Source: Streptomyces akebiae
GTDB lineage: Bacteria > Actinomycetota > Actinomycetes > Streptomycetales > Streptomycetaceae
Length of the DNA: 64,000 nt
Direction of reading: 5' to 3'
NCBI RefSeq assembly: GCF_019599145.1
Contig: NZ_CP080647.1
Location: 8,680,001 to 8,744,000 of the forward strand
The notes under the pieces were generated by a model. That model was not told where the DNA came from. It saw nothing but the letters and a program-made list of their open reading frames with translations, and did no database searches. Below are positions 50,701 to 58,690 of this stretch, piece by piece (within the stretch, counting starts at the first letter, position 1; each line of letters starts with the position of its first letter). Made by a program: the position numbers and the translations under genes.

Positions 50701-50961
50701 GTGGAGCACGGCGTCCTGGTGACCCTGGCGCTGGTGGTCGGCACGGCCCTGGGCACGGTGCTGACGCACGCGCTGGTCCCCCTCGTCGTCCTGACCGGGC
50801 AGGCCACCCGGCCGCTCCCACCGGTACTGGTCGAACTCCCGCTCCCGCGTCTGACCGCCCTGCTGGCGGCCCTGGCGGCGGGCCCCGCCCTCGTGACCGC
50901 GGCCCTCGCCCTTCGGCGGGCGAAACCCGTGACGGCTCTCCGGGACGAGGTGACGCAGTGA
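47713..50961 (+). CDS. FtsX/MacB-type ABC transporter permease 1
   Basis: 1082 residues from ATG 47713. One N-terminal membrane helix (ALLGAVLLTVLLTTAVLAAL), a large extracytoplasmic domain, then a cluster of helices (~300-480) with the FtsX motif RGATRARLAGLAALEALLI, another large outer domain with LPTNWTTAVEAD, and a final FtsX block (LRALGTPRRRLARLVAVEHG). This duplicated layout is typical of large Streptomyces exporters of the MacB/LolCE kind. Contains a TTA leucine codon (49780-49782). Overlaps the next permease gene (GTGA). Confidence 0.87.
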   Translation: MPAGVLRFIVLRAWVYRALLGAVLLTVLLTTAVLAALTAYSGAIGDAALRRSLAEQRTAAEAALVLKADVPADERQAADDAVRAGARTVFDGLPVRVRTLLRSGPYALPGALRPPSERRGNPNLTYFAALDRTQVRTVAGRLPREAVTAGPVEAALPQSAARRLGVAPGARLTVTDQLDGPAVRVLITGVYRPVDTRAPYWQLDDLGGRGVKASSFTTYGPLLTAAGVPTSGRVSVGASGWLVSADYSALTTDRIGPLREAARSGTAELRKRPALSSATMADTALPEVLDRVERSLLVTRSSMLIVAGQLGLLAACALLLVARLLDADRVAETRLLRARGATRARLAGLAALEALLISVPAVVLAPLLSGPLTRLLVAQGALGRTGVRVDVPDGGRPEVWAVAAGVAALCALAVAVPAWRASFAGTAAIRAGALPAPLRAGADVGLLAVAGVAFWLLDSQDSGAVTADRDGVLGVDPLLVVAPALVLLAGTVLVLRLLPLPARVGERLLTRGQGLTAAMVGWQFSRRPMRGAGPVLLLVISVALGVVAIGQDASWRRSQADQADFRAGAEVRVLASGGGVVGRTDVYAGLPHVDAVAPAVRGTMSLSGSRKATVLALNTKEASGAVLTRSDLTDGPLLTGLAPRGAPAGIDVPEGTTRLTLTAALHSSTPGTEADVTLTVRDRHGTSYALPSGHLAADGRPHRLTPDLNGARGPLALTGLGLSTPQPTDRPHRHRLVLGALTATAADGDVRQLTLPTNWTTAVEADSAAAPPDDEARPTLPRLTSTAPVTLTYSTGYQLPDLLPPALPLEVRLKVAQPAAPEIVAVATDRFLTASGAREGQRVEVTFDGRYVPVRIVRTARALPTTEATTQDGGALLVDLRAVNQVLQARYGTSLEPTEWWLSTAAPGATAAAVRALTDVDPEQVTVRDELAEKLRDDPFGAAPEAALIAAAAVTVLFASLGFAVSAAGAMRTRDGEFAVLRALGTPRRRLARLVAVEHGVLVTLALVVGTALGTVLTHALVPLVVLTGQATRPLPPVLVELPLPRLTALLAALAAGPALVTAALALRRAKPVTALRDEVTQ
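49780..49782 (+). promoter_or_regulatory. TTA codon in permease 1 (bldA-dependent translation)
   Basis: Codon 690 of the gene starting at 47713 reads TTA (Leu in SYALPSG). In Streptomyces TTA is decoded by the developmentally regulated bldA tRNA. Confidence 0.78.
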
Positions 50962-53762
50962 CCCCGCGGCCGGTGCCCCGCCGGGAAGGGGCGACGAGGA
51001 CGATGCCTCCTCGGGACGAGAAGACGCAGGCGCCACGACCCCGCGTACGGGCCGGGTTGCGCACCCGGTTGAGGGCCTTCGCCGGTACGTCCGTGGCTCT
51101 CGCGCTCCTGGTGGCCGTGACCGCGGCGCTGGCCGCCGCGTACCCGCGCGCCGTCGACCGGTACGGGGACGCGGGACTGCGCCGGGCCGTCGAGCAGGCC
51201 CTGCCCGACCAGACGACCGTGCAGACGCAGGTCCCGCTGCCCTGGATGGACTCGGTCGAGGAGCTGGAGGCCGCCCTGCGCGCCGGTCCGCTCGACAAGG
51301 CGCGGGCCGAGATCCTCGCCGTGGCCGAGGCGCCCCTGGTTCCCGACCCCGCGCAGTCCTCGTACGGCGTGCGCACGACCGTCCCCATGGAGGCGTCCGA
51401 CTCCTGGCTCCCCCGACCCGCCGGCCGGCCGGCCCAACTGGTGCTCGCCGCCCAGCAGGAGCTGTCCTCCCACGTCCGGCTCAGCGAGGGCCGGCTGCCC
51501 CGCACCACGGGCGCACCGGTGACCGCGGCGACCGAGCGGGTCGAGGCCGCCGTCACCGTGGACACCGCCCGTACGCTCGACATCCGGGTCGGCTCGGTGA
51601 TCCACCTACCGGGCTCGGCGCGCGCCCCGCTCGCCGTCCGGATCACCGGGATCGTCGTCCCCCGCACTCCCGAGGGCGCCTACTGGTCGGCACTGCCGGT
51701 GCTGCGCACCCCCGCGCTGAGCCGCCGCCCCGACCTTCCGCCGGCGGAGGTCCACTGGCTCGGTGGCCTGCTTCTCGCCCCCGACGCAGGCCCGGTTCTC
51801 CTGGGCACCCCCGGCCGGCCGCAGCGGTACTGGAACGTGGCCCCCGACGTCGCCGCCCTGCGCGGCCACGATCTCGACCGTCTGGCGTCCGCCGTGGCCT
51901 CCCTGGAGTCGGGGCCGGGAGTGCAGCGACTGCGGGCGGTCGTGGACGACGGCCTGGAGGCCCAGACGAATCTCGACGAGGTCCTCGCCGACCATGCCCG
52001 GCTGCGGTCGGGGATCGACCCGCTGCTCCTCCTCGCCGCCGTCGGGACCGGCAGCCTCGCCGTGATCGTCCTGGCAATGGCCGGCGGCGTGGCGGCCGAC
52101 CGACGGCGCGCGGAACTGGCCCTGCTGCGGGCCCGCGGCGCCTCACTGCCAGATCTGGCCGTCCGGCTGCTGGCGGAGACGGCGGTGGTGGCCGTGCCCG
52201 CCGGAGCCCTCGGACTGACCGCCGCACTGCTCCTCCTGCCCGGTGCACGCACCGCGCCCGCCCTCGCCGCCGCCCTCACCGTCGTCCTGCTCGCCTGCAT
52301 GGCGCTCCCCCTGCGCGCCGTGGCGGCACACCGCACGGTGCGGATGCACGACGGACGGGAGGACCTCACCGCCACCCGTCCGTCGCGGCGCCGGACGGTG
52401 GCGGAACTGACCGTCCTGGTGATCGCGGTGGGCGCGGTCGCCGCACTGCGCCGACAGGGGTCCGGCAGCACCGCTCTGGTGGCCGCCGCCCCACTGCTGA
52501 CGGGCGTGGTCGCGGCGCTGCTGCTGGCCCGCCTGCACCCCCTGCCGCTCCGCGCGCTGAGCAGGGCGACCACGCGCATGCGGGGCCTGGTGGTCCCGCT
52601 GTCGCTGGCCCATGTCGCCCGCGCCCCCGGCTTCGCCGTGCTGCCCCTGCTGGCCCTGCTCAGCGCCCTGACCACGGCCGCGTTCGGCGGCTCGGTCCTG
52701 GCGGGGGTCACGGCGGCCCGCGACCAGGCCGCCCTCCTCGAAGTGGGCGCGGACGCCCGTATCGAGACCACCACCGGTGTCCTCCCCCGAGCCCTGGCCG
52801 ACCGCGTACGCCGACTGCCCGGCGTACGGGACATGACGGAGGCGGACGTCACCCACGACGCGAAGCCACAGCAAGGCAGTCAGCTGCTTCCGCTGGCCGG
52901 GGTGGACCCCGACGCCTATGCGCGGCTCTCGCGCCGCACGGACCTCGGGCCGTTCGACGCGGCGAGTCTCCGGCGAGCGGACACCAGTACGACGGGCGGC
53001 GCCGACCGGCCCCTGCCCGCGCTGGCCTCGCCGCGCGTGGCCGAGGAGTACGGCACCGGCCCCTACGCCGTCCTGCTCCCGGACGGCACCTCCGTCACGG
53101 TGCGGATCGTCCTGGTCCGGGACCGCACCCCGGCCGTGTTCGGCGACGACTTCCTGATCGTGGACCGTGCCGGCCTCACCCGCGGCGCGGCGCGTACGAC
53201 GACCCTGCTGCTGACCGGCGACGCCCTGAACGGCCGGGAGCTCCGCGCGGCGGCGGACGGCACAGCGGCGAACGTCCGTCTGCGCACCGAGGAACGCACG
53301 CGGCACGTCGACTCACCGCTGCAGTCCGGCGCGGAACGCCTGTACGGCGTCGCGGTCGCCGCGGGCGCCGGGTACGCGATCCTCGCGCTCGTGCTGACCG
53401 TGCTGCGCACAGCGCCCGCGCGCGGCGCCCTGCTCGCCCGGTTGCGCACGATGGGCATGACCCGGTCCCAGGGCCGCCGACTGCTGATCCTCACGGCCCT
53501 CCCGCAGGCGTTCCTGGCCGCGGCCGGCGGCGTGCTGACCGGCTGGGTCGCCATTCACCTGCTGTCGCCCGGCGTCGACCTCACGGCCGTCGCCCTGGCC
53601 TCCCCGACCGCTCTCGAAGGGGCCGTGCTGCGCACCGATCCGCTCTCACTGGCTGTTCCGGCGCTCGCCGTGCTGTTCCTGGCCGTCGGTGTGCCCGCCG
53701 GCCAGGCCTGGTGGACCGGCCGGCGTGGCTCGGTGCCCGAACTGAGACTGGGGGACACCTGA
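50958..53762 (+). CDS. FtsX/MacB-type ABC transporter permease 2
   Basis: 934 residues from GTG 50958, overlapping the previous stop; ATG 51003 is an alternative. Same overall architecture: helix near residue 40 (TSVALALLVAVTAALAAAY), outer domain, FtsX cluster with RARGASLPDLAVRLLAETAVV, a second outer domain, and final helices with RTMGMTRSQGRRLLIL. Pairs with permease 1 and the ATPase downstream to form a three-gene exporter probably acting on lipids, lipoproteins or peptides. Substrate unknown. Confidence 0.87.
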   Translation: MTPRPVPRREGATRTMPPRDEKTQAPRPRVRAGLRTRLRAFAGTSVALALLVAVTAALAAAYPRAVDRYGDAGLRRAVEQALPDQTTVQTQVPLPWMDSVEELEAALRAGPLDKARAEILAVAEAPLVPDPAQSSYGVRTTVPMEASDSWLPRPAGRPAQLVLAAQQELSSHVRLSEGRLPRTTGAPVTAATERVEAAVTVDTARTLDIRVGSVIHLPGSARAPLAVRITGIVVPRTPEGAYWSALPVLRTPALSRRPDLPPAEVHWLGGLLLAPDAGPVLLGTPGRPQRYWNVAPDVAALRGHDLDRLASAVASLESGPGVQRLRAVVDDGLEAQTNLDEVLADHARLRSGIDPLLLLAAVGTGSLAVIVLAMAGGVAADRRRAELALLRARGASLPDLAVRLLAETAVVAVPAGALGLTAALLLLPGARTAPALAAALTVVLLACMALPLRAVAAHRTVRMHDGREDLTATRPSRRRTVAELTVLVIAVGAVAALRRQGSGSTALVAAAPLLTGVVAALLLARLHPLPLRALSRATTRMRGLVVPLSLAHVARAPGFAVLPLLALLSALTTAAFGGSVLAGVTAARDQAALLEVGADARIETTTGVLPRALADRVRRLPGVRDMTEADVTHDAKPQQGSQLLPLAGVDPDAYARLSRRTDLGPFDAASLRRADTSTTGGADRPLPALASPRVAEEYGTGPYAVLLPDGTSVTVRIVLVRDRTPAVFGDDFLIVDRAGLTRGAARTTTLLLTGDALNGRELRAAADGTAANVRLRTEERTRHVDSPLQSGAERLYGVAVAAGAGYAILALVLTVLRTAPARGALLARLRTMGMTRSQGRRLLILTALPQAFLAAAGGVLTGWVAIHLLSPGVDLTAVALASPTALEGAVLRTDPLSLAVPALAVLFLAVGVPAGQAWWTGRRGSVPELRLGDT

Positions 53763-53835
53763 CAGTGACCGGACCCTGCCGACCGAGCCGCCCACGGCAC
53801 CGGCCCGTGCCCCTCCGACCGCCCAGGAGCAGCCG

Positions 53836-54840
53836 ATGACCAGCAGCCCGACCTTCCACGAACTCGCCGACCGCGCCCTCGCCGCGCGCGACGCCGCCGC
53901 CTACGGTCAGGACGCCCTGATCAGCTGCGACCGGCTGGTACGGATCTTCACCGCCGACGGCGTGGAGGTCCAGGCCCTGCAGGGCCTCGATCTCCTCGTG
54001 CGCAAGGGAGAGCTCCTGGCTCTGGTCGGCGCCTCCGGCAGCGGCAAGTCCACCCTGATGAACATCCTGGCCGGACTGGACAGACCCACCGCCGGCGCGA
54101 CCCGCGTCGCCGACCACGACCTGGTCACGATGTCCGCCAAGGAACGACTCGTCTACCGGCGCAAGACCGTCGGCTTCGTCCGGCAGCAGACCTCCCACAA
54201 TCTCCTGCCCTATTTGACCGCCGCGCAGAACGTCGCCCTGCCCCTGCAGTTGGCCCGCGCCGGAGGCCGACGCCGGGCCCGGGCCGACCGCGCCATGCAA
54301 CTCCTCGACCTGCTGGACGTCGCCGAGTGCCGCGACCGCCGTCCGCACGAGATGTCCGGCGGCCAGCAGCAGCGCGTCGCCCTCGCCGTCGCCCTCGCCA
54401 ACGACCCCGCGGTCCTGCTCGCCGACGAGCCGACCGGCGAACTCGACTCCCACACCGCCGAACAGGTCTTCGCCGCGTTCCGCACCGCCAACGAGGAGTT
54501 GGGCACCACCATCGTGATCGTCACCCACGACCAGGCCGTCGCCGGTGAGGTCCGCCGTACGGTCGCCATCCGGGACGGCCGCACGGCGACGGAGGTCCTG
54601 CGCCACAGCGAAGTCGACTCCGCCACCGGCGAGGAGAACCTGGTCGCCCGCGAGTACGCCATGCTCGACCGGGCCGGCCGCCTCCAACTCCCCGCCGAGT
54701 ACACCCGGGCGCTGGGGATGCGCGACCGTGTCGCCCTGGAACTGGAACCCGACCACATCGCCGTCCGCCCGGACGACGCCCGCGACGACCGCCACGGCCC
54801 GGGCTCTGCGGAGGAACGCCCCTGGGCCGACAGGGCCTAG
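53836..54840 (+). CDS. ABC transporter ATPase (MacB/LolD-type) with AbrB-like C-terminal segment
   Basis: 334 residues. Walker A GASGSGKST, Q-loop RQQT, signature MSGGQQQR, Walker B VLLADEPTGE, H-loop VTHD. After residue ~250 an extension reads MLDRAGRLQLPAEYTRALGM followed by RDRVALELEPDHIAVRP, the pattern of an AbrB/MazE swapped-hairpin domain (DxxGRxxLP...LGM.DxV). Other LolD ATPases end near residue 230. Its stop TAG is part of the CTAG that flanks the MITE. Third gene of the exporter operon. Confidence 0.87.
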   Translation: MTSSPTFHELADRALAARDAAAYGQDALISCDRLVRIFTADGVEVQALQGLDLLVRKGELLALVGASGSGKSTLMNILAGLDRPTAGATRVADHDLVTMSAKERLVYRRKTVGFVRQQTSHNLLPYLTAAQNVALPLQLARAGGRRRARADRAMQLLDLLDVAECRDRRPHEMSGGQQQRVALAVALANDPAVLLADEPTGELDSHTAEQVFAAFRTANEELGTTIVIVTHDQAVAGEVRRTVAIRDGRTATEVLRHSEVDSATGEENLVAREYAMLDRAGRLQLPAEYTRALGMRDRVALELEPDHIAVRPDDARDDRHGPGSAEERPWADRA

Positions 54841-55036
54841 GGGGTGTTTCGAAAGTCCCGCACAGCACCACGGCGCCCGGCACGCTCCCCCACTCTCGGC
54901 TCCGCTCGAGCGGGAGGGACCCCCACCGCCGCACCGGCCGAAACCCCAAGTACGTCCGGTACGAGGGCTTTCGTCCGGAACGCCGAGAGCACGCACCGGA
55001 CACCGCGGGCACCGTACAGGACTTTCGAAACACCCT
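54841..55036. mobile_element. MITE-like element with CTAG duplication
   Basis: About 196 bases. GGGTGTTTCGAAAGTCC (54842-54858) and GGACTTTCGAAACACCC (55019-55035) are perfect 17-bp terminal inverted repeats, one base inside a duplicated CTAG on both sides (54837-54840 and 55037-55040). The interior is non-coding. Small, transposase-less element that needs a transposase in trans. It sits between convergent genes; both CTAG copies are stop codons. Confidence 0.8.
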
Positions 55037-55738
55037 CTAGAGCACTTCCGACTCGGTGATCTCGCCGTCCTTCAGCTCCAGCACACGGTCGGCGAGGTCG
55101 AGGAGTGTCGTGTCATGGGTGGCCACGAGAGCCGTGATCCGTTCGCTGCGGACGACCGCGCGCAGCAGTTCCATCACGGAGTGCCCGGTCTCCGCGTCCA
55201 GCTGGCCGGTCGGCTCGTCGGCGATGAGGATCGAGGGACTGTTGGCCAGGGCGCGGGCGATGGCGACCCGCTGGCGCTGCCCGCCCGACAACTCGCCGGG
55301 GCGCTGCGCGGCATGGTCCGCCAGCCCCACGAGGGACAGCAGCAGCTCGACGCGCTCCCGTCGCTCGCGCGGGTCCGCCCTGCGCAACCGCAGGGGGACG
55401 CCGACGTTCTCGGCCGCCGTGAGGATGGGGATGAGCCCGAACGACTGGAAGACGAAGCCGATGCGCTCCCGGCGCAGCGCGAGGAGGGCGTCCTCACCCT
55501 GGTCGCGAAGGCGCAGCCCGTCGATGGTGACGTGTCCGCTGTCCGGTTCGTCCAGACCGCCGACGACGTTGAGCAAGGTGGTCTTGCCCGAGCCCGAACG
55601 TCCTTTGAGCGCGACGAGTTCTCCCCGAGGGACCTCGAAGGAGACGCCACGCAGGGCATGAACGGCGCCGGCGCCCCGGCCGTACGACTTGTGCACGTCC
55701 GTCACCCGCAGCATGGCCGCGGTCACCGCCTGGCCCAT
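55037..55738 (-). CDS. ABC transporter ATPase (MacB/LolD-type), second
   Basis: 233 residues from ATG 55738. Walker A KGRSGSGKTTL, Q-loop VFQSFGL, signature LSGGQRQR, Walker B ILIADEPTGQ, H-loop ATHD. No permease follows it; it converges on the exporter operon. It may be the alternative ATPase of the same pair of permeases, or a relic of another transporter. Its stop TAG is the right-hand CTAG of the MITE-like element. Confidence 0.87.
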   Translation of the reverse strand: MGQAVTAAMLRVTDVHKSYGRGAGAVHALRGVSFEVPRGELVALKGRSGSGKTTLLNVVGGLDEPDSGHVTIDGLRLRDQGEDALLALRRERIGFVFQSFGLIPILTAAENVGVPLRLRRADPRERRERVELLLSLVGLADHAAQRPGELSGGQRQRVAIARALANSPSILIADEPTGQLDAETGHSVMELLRAVVRSERITALVATHDTTLLDLADRVLELKDGEITESEVL

Positions 55739-55892
55739 CACGCCCCCGTATGCTCCGCCGATTCCGCAGCGCACCAGTCTGTCACCCGGCCGAACACCCG
55801 GCCAAGCACGATGTGCCACGCGCTTGTCCGTCTCACACGCGGGCACGGGCGCTCCGGTCCGGCCGTGCGCTCCGGTCCGGCGCCGTGCGCCG

Positions 55893-56300
55893 TCAGCCCA
55901 GGCGGGCGATCTCGATCGCCGGGCAGCGGTCCATGACCATGTCGAGGCCGGCCTCGCGCGTGCGGTGGTAGGCCTCTTCGTCGATCACACCCAGTTGGAA
56001 CCAGACCGCCCGGGCACCGATGCGGGCCGCCTCGTCGGCGACGGGCCCGGCGAGGTCGCTGTTGACGAAGACGTCGACGACGTCCACGGAGAAGGGGATG
56101 TCGGAGAGGGAGGCGTAGCCCTGCTCGCCGTGGACCGGCTCGGCCTTGGGGTGCACGGGGACGACGCGCTTGCCGTAGCGCTGGAGGACCTGGGCGACGC
56201 CGTACGCCGCCCGGTCGCGGTTGGTGGACAGGCCGACGACCGCCCAGGTGTCGCCGAGTTCCGTCAGGATCTTGCGGATCGTGGCCGGGTTGACGTACAT
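55893..56300 (-). CDS. CoA-binding domain protein
   Basis: 135 residues. WAVVGLSTNRDRAAYGVAQVLQRYGKRVVPVHPKAE is the CoA-binding Rossmann fold, and GARAVWFQLGVIDEEAYHRTREAGLDMVMDRCPAIE its C-terminal half (shown in part). Related to the N-terminal domain of succinyl-CoA synthetase alpha and to YccU. Role unknown. ATG 56300; upstream lies a CCGTCTGT repeat tract. Confidence 0.83.
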   Translation of the reverse strand: MYVNPATIRKILTELGDTWAVVGLSTNRDRAAYGVAQVLQRYGKRVVPVHPKAEPVHGEQGYASLSDIPFSVDVVDVFVNSDLAGPVADEAARIGARAVWFQLGVIDEEAYHRTREAGLDMVMDRCPAIEIARLG

Positions 56301-56314
56301 GTGTCGTCTCCTCA

Positions 56315-56377
56315 GTCCGTCTGTCTGGCCGTAGGGCTGTCTGTCCGTCGGCCCGTCTGTCCGTCTGTCCGTCTGTT
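56315..56377. repeat. CCGTCTGT microsatellite
   Basis: Region with several degenerate copies and three perfect tandem copies of CCGTCTGT (56353-56376), just upstream of the CoA-binding gene. Its length may vary between strains. Confidence 0.75.
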
Positions 56378-56539
56378 GGTGCGGGAGCGCCCGGTGGCGG
56401 GGCCTGCCTGCGCCAACAGCGTGCGGGGTCCGGCGATTCCCGGCGCCGGGCACCCTCACGGGTGTGTTCACGGCGGCTCGCTGACCGGAAGGCCGTCCTC
56501 CGCACTGCGTTCGGCCGATTCCGCGCCTACGCTCACCCC

Positions 56540-57277
56540 GTGCTGCGTATCACCGACGCCCGGACCGGCGAACCCGCCGAGATCCCCAGGGCGCTCACCC
56601 GGGTCCACGCCCATGTGCCGGGGGACGACACCTCGGCCCTGCGGGTCCTGCTGGTCGCCGACGTCCTCGCCCGTGCCCTGGAGCTGGGCGGGAGCCCCGT
56701 CCTCCTCGTCGCCGACCCGCCGGCCGCGCTGCGGCGGCGCGCCGACGACCTGGGCGTCCGACCGAGCGAGACCACCGCGACGAGGGGAGGCGGGCGGCTG
56801 CTGCGCGTGACCGGCTCGGCGGAGTCGGGGGCGAGGCCCGGCGAGCACGGCGACGCCGCCGGTGACGGTGCCGGGCTCGCCGACACCGACGTCACGGTCG
56901 AGGTCGCCCCGGTGCACGGCACCGAGGCGCCGACCACGTCCGGCACCACCCTCCGGCTCGCCCTGCTCACCCGTCCCCGCCGGACCCCCGTGACCCTCGA
57001 CGCCGCCGCGCTCACGCAGGCCGCCGACGCGCTCGACCACTGGCGTACGGCGGTGGCCGCGTGGGCGACGCGACCGTCACGGCCGGTTCCCGAGCCTGTA
57101 CGGCAGGCCTTGCGCGCCGCCTGGGAGGACGATCTGGACGTACGCGCGGTGCTCGACGTCCTGCGGGACGTGGAGGACGCGCGGGACGTACCGGACGGGG
57201 CCCGGTTCGAGACGTACGCCTACGCCGACCGGCTCCTCGGACTGGAGCTCACTCGTCAGATCGGAGCATCGGCATGA
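56540..57277 (+). CDS. Cysteinyl-tRNA-synthetase-like protein (catalytic motifs absent)
   Basis: 245 residues from GTG 56540. The beginning, LRITDARTGEPAEIP then VLLVADVLARALELGGSPV, parallels the start of cysteinyl-tRNA synthetase/MshC (LRLYNTLTRK..., FDVLRRYL). The end, RQALRAAWEDDLDVRAVLDV then FETYAYADRLLGLEL, resembles its anticodon-recognition/DALR part. But HIGH and KMSKS motifs and the zinc ligands are missing and the core is replaced. Likely a degenerate or repurposed paralogue. Overlaps the next gene by ATGA. Confidence 0.6.
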   Translation: MLRITDARTGEPAEIPRALTRVHAHVPGDDTSALRVLLVADVLARALELGGSPVLLVADPPAALRRRADDLGVRPSETTATRGGGRLLRVTGSAESGARPGEHGDAAGDGAGLADTDVTVEVAPVHGTEAPTTSGTTLRLALLTRPRRTPVTLDAAALTQAADALDHWRTAVAAWATRPSRPVPEPVRQALRAAWEDDLDVRAVLDVLRDVEDARDVPDGARFETYAYADRLLGLELTRQIGASA

Positions 57278-57864
57278 TGGTGCGCGCCGGAGCAGGCCCG
57301 CTGCGCAGACTGATCGTCCTGCGGCACGCCAAGTCCGCCTGGCCGCTGGGCGTCCGCGACCACGAGCGGCCCCTGGCACCACGGGGCCGCCGCGACGCCC
57401 CCGCCGTCGGGCGCGCCCTCGCCGAGGCGGACAGTCTGCCCGACCTCGCCGTGTGCTCCACGGCCGTACGGGCCCGTCAGACGTGGGAACTGACCGCCGC
57501 GGAGTGGGGCACCCCGCCGCCCGTACGGTACGACGCGCGGGTGTACGCGGCCGAGGTGTCCGAGTTGCTGGACGTGGTGCGCGAGACCCCCGACCGGGTG
57601 AGGACGCTCCTGCTCGTCGGCCACAACCCGGGTCTGGAGGAACTCGTCCTCGACCTCGCCGGAGACGCCCTGGACGACGCGCTGGACGAGGTGCGCGCCA
57701 AGTTCCCCACCTCTGCGATGGCCTTCCTCTCCTGGCACGGCGAGACCTGGGCCGCACTCGCCCCGGGCACGGCCCTGCTGACGGACATGATCGTGGCCAG
57801 GGGCAAGAAGGGCACCAAGGGCAAGAAAGGCACCAAGGGCGAGCAGGGCAGGAGGGGCGCCTGA
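57274..57864 (+). CDS. SixA-like histidine phosphatase
   Basis: 196 residues from ATG 57274, overlapping the previous stop (ATGA). RHG motif LIVLRHAKSAW (catalytic His), STAVRARQTWELT, and GHNPGLEELV with the second His. Member of the phosphoglycerate-mutase-like superfamily (SixA branch). The C-terminal ~18 residues are two 6-residue repeats GKKGTK, encoded by 18-bp tandem repeats (57802-57837). Pairs with the tRNA-synthetase-like gene; a shared pathway is unknown. Confidence 0.85.
   Translation: MMVRAGAGPLRRLIVLRHAKSAWPLGVRDHERPLAPRGRRDAPAVGRALAEADSLPDLAVCSTAVRARQTWELTAAEWGTPPPVRYDARVYAAEVSELLDVVRETPDRVRTLLLVGHNPGLEELVLDLAGDALDDALDEVRAKFPTSAMAFLSWHGETWAALAPGTALLTDMIVARGKKGTKGKKGTKGEQGRRGA
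57802..57837. repeat. 18-bp tandem repeat at the end of the phosphatase gene
   Basis: Two nearly identical units GGCAAGAAGGGCACCAAG and GGCAAGAAAGGCACCAAG encode GKKGTKGKKGTK. Basic, disordered tail. Confidence 0.8.
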
Positions 57865-57940
57865 TCGGCTCCCGTGGGGCACCCGTACCCCGGTCCGACG
57901 CCCGTGCCGGCCTGCCCCGGCCTGCGCATAGGCTGGCCCG

Positions 57941-58567
57941 ATGCAGGACGAGTACCGCACCGTCGCCCGCGCCGGAGTGCACGAGACCGAGGTCAACCGC
58001 TCCCGTTTCCTGTGCGCGCTCGCTCCGGCGGCCACCGAGCGGGAGGCGCAGGACTTCGTCGCGGCCGTCCGCAAGGAGCACGCCGACGCCACGCACAACT
58101 GCTTCGCGTACGTCGTCGGCGCCGATGCGGCCGTCCAGCGGGCCAGTGACGACGGGGAGCCCGGCGGCACCGCCGGCGTCCCGATGCTCCAGATGCTGCT
58201 GCGACGGGACATGAGGTACGTCGTCGCCGTCGTCACCCGGTACTACGGCGGGGTCAAGCTGGGCGCGGGCGGCCTCATCAGGGCGTACGGCGGAGCCGTG
58301 GGCGAGGCGCTGGACACGCTCGGCACCATCACGCGCCGGCGCTTCCGGCTGGCCACGGTGACCGTCGACCACCAGCGCGCCGGCAAGGTGCAGAACGACC
58401 TGCGGTCCACCGGGCGCGAGGTCCGTGACGTGCGCTACGGCGAGGCCGTCACCATCGAGATCGGGCTGCCCGACGCCGACGTGGACACCTTCCGCGCCTG
58501 GCTCGCCGACACCACCGCGGGCACCGCCCGGTTCGAACTCGGCGGCGAGGCCTACGGGAACGGGTGA
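57941..58567 (+). CDS. YigZ/IMPACT family protein
   Basis: 208 residues. ADATHNCFAYVVGADAAVQR then ASDDGEPGGTAGVPMLQML and VVTRYYGGVKLGAGGLIRAYG are the IMPACT family core; the C-terminal ferredoxin-like domain carries ITRRRFRLATVTVDHQRAGK. Bacterial members bind nucleic acids or modify translation stress; the eukaryotic relative blocks Gcn2 activation. Function in bacteria unproven. ATG 57941. Confidence 0.88.
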   Translation: MQDEYRTVARAGVHETEVNRSRFLCALAPAATEREAQDFVAAVRKEHADATHNCFAYVVGADAAVQRASDDGEPGGTAGVPMLQMLLRRDMRYVVAVVTRYYGGVKLGAGGLIRAYGGAVGEALDTLGTITRRRFRLATVTVDHQRAGKVQNDLRSTGREVRDVRYGEAVTIEIGLPDADVDTFRAWLADTTAGTARFELGGEAYGNG

Positions 58568-58690
58568 GCGAAAACACCCCTTGCGTCCCCTGCGTGCGAC
58601 AGTGTCCGGTTCTCGCCGGTGCGCGTTAAATATGTGGACTGAGACCCTCCGTCGACGGGACACTTCCGACTTCCTAACTCCGGGAGTGTG

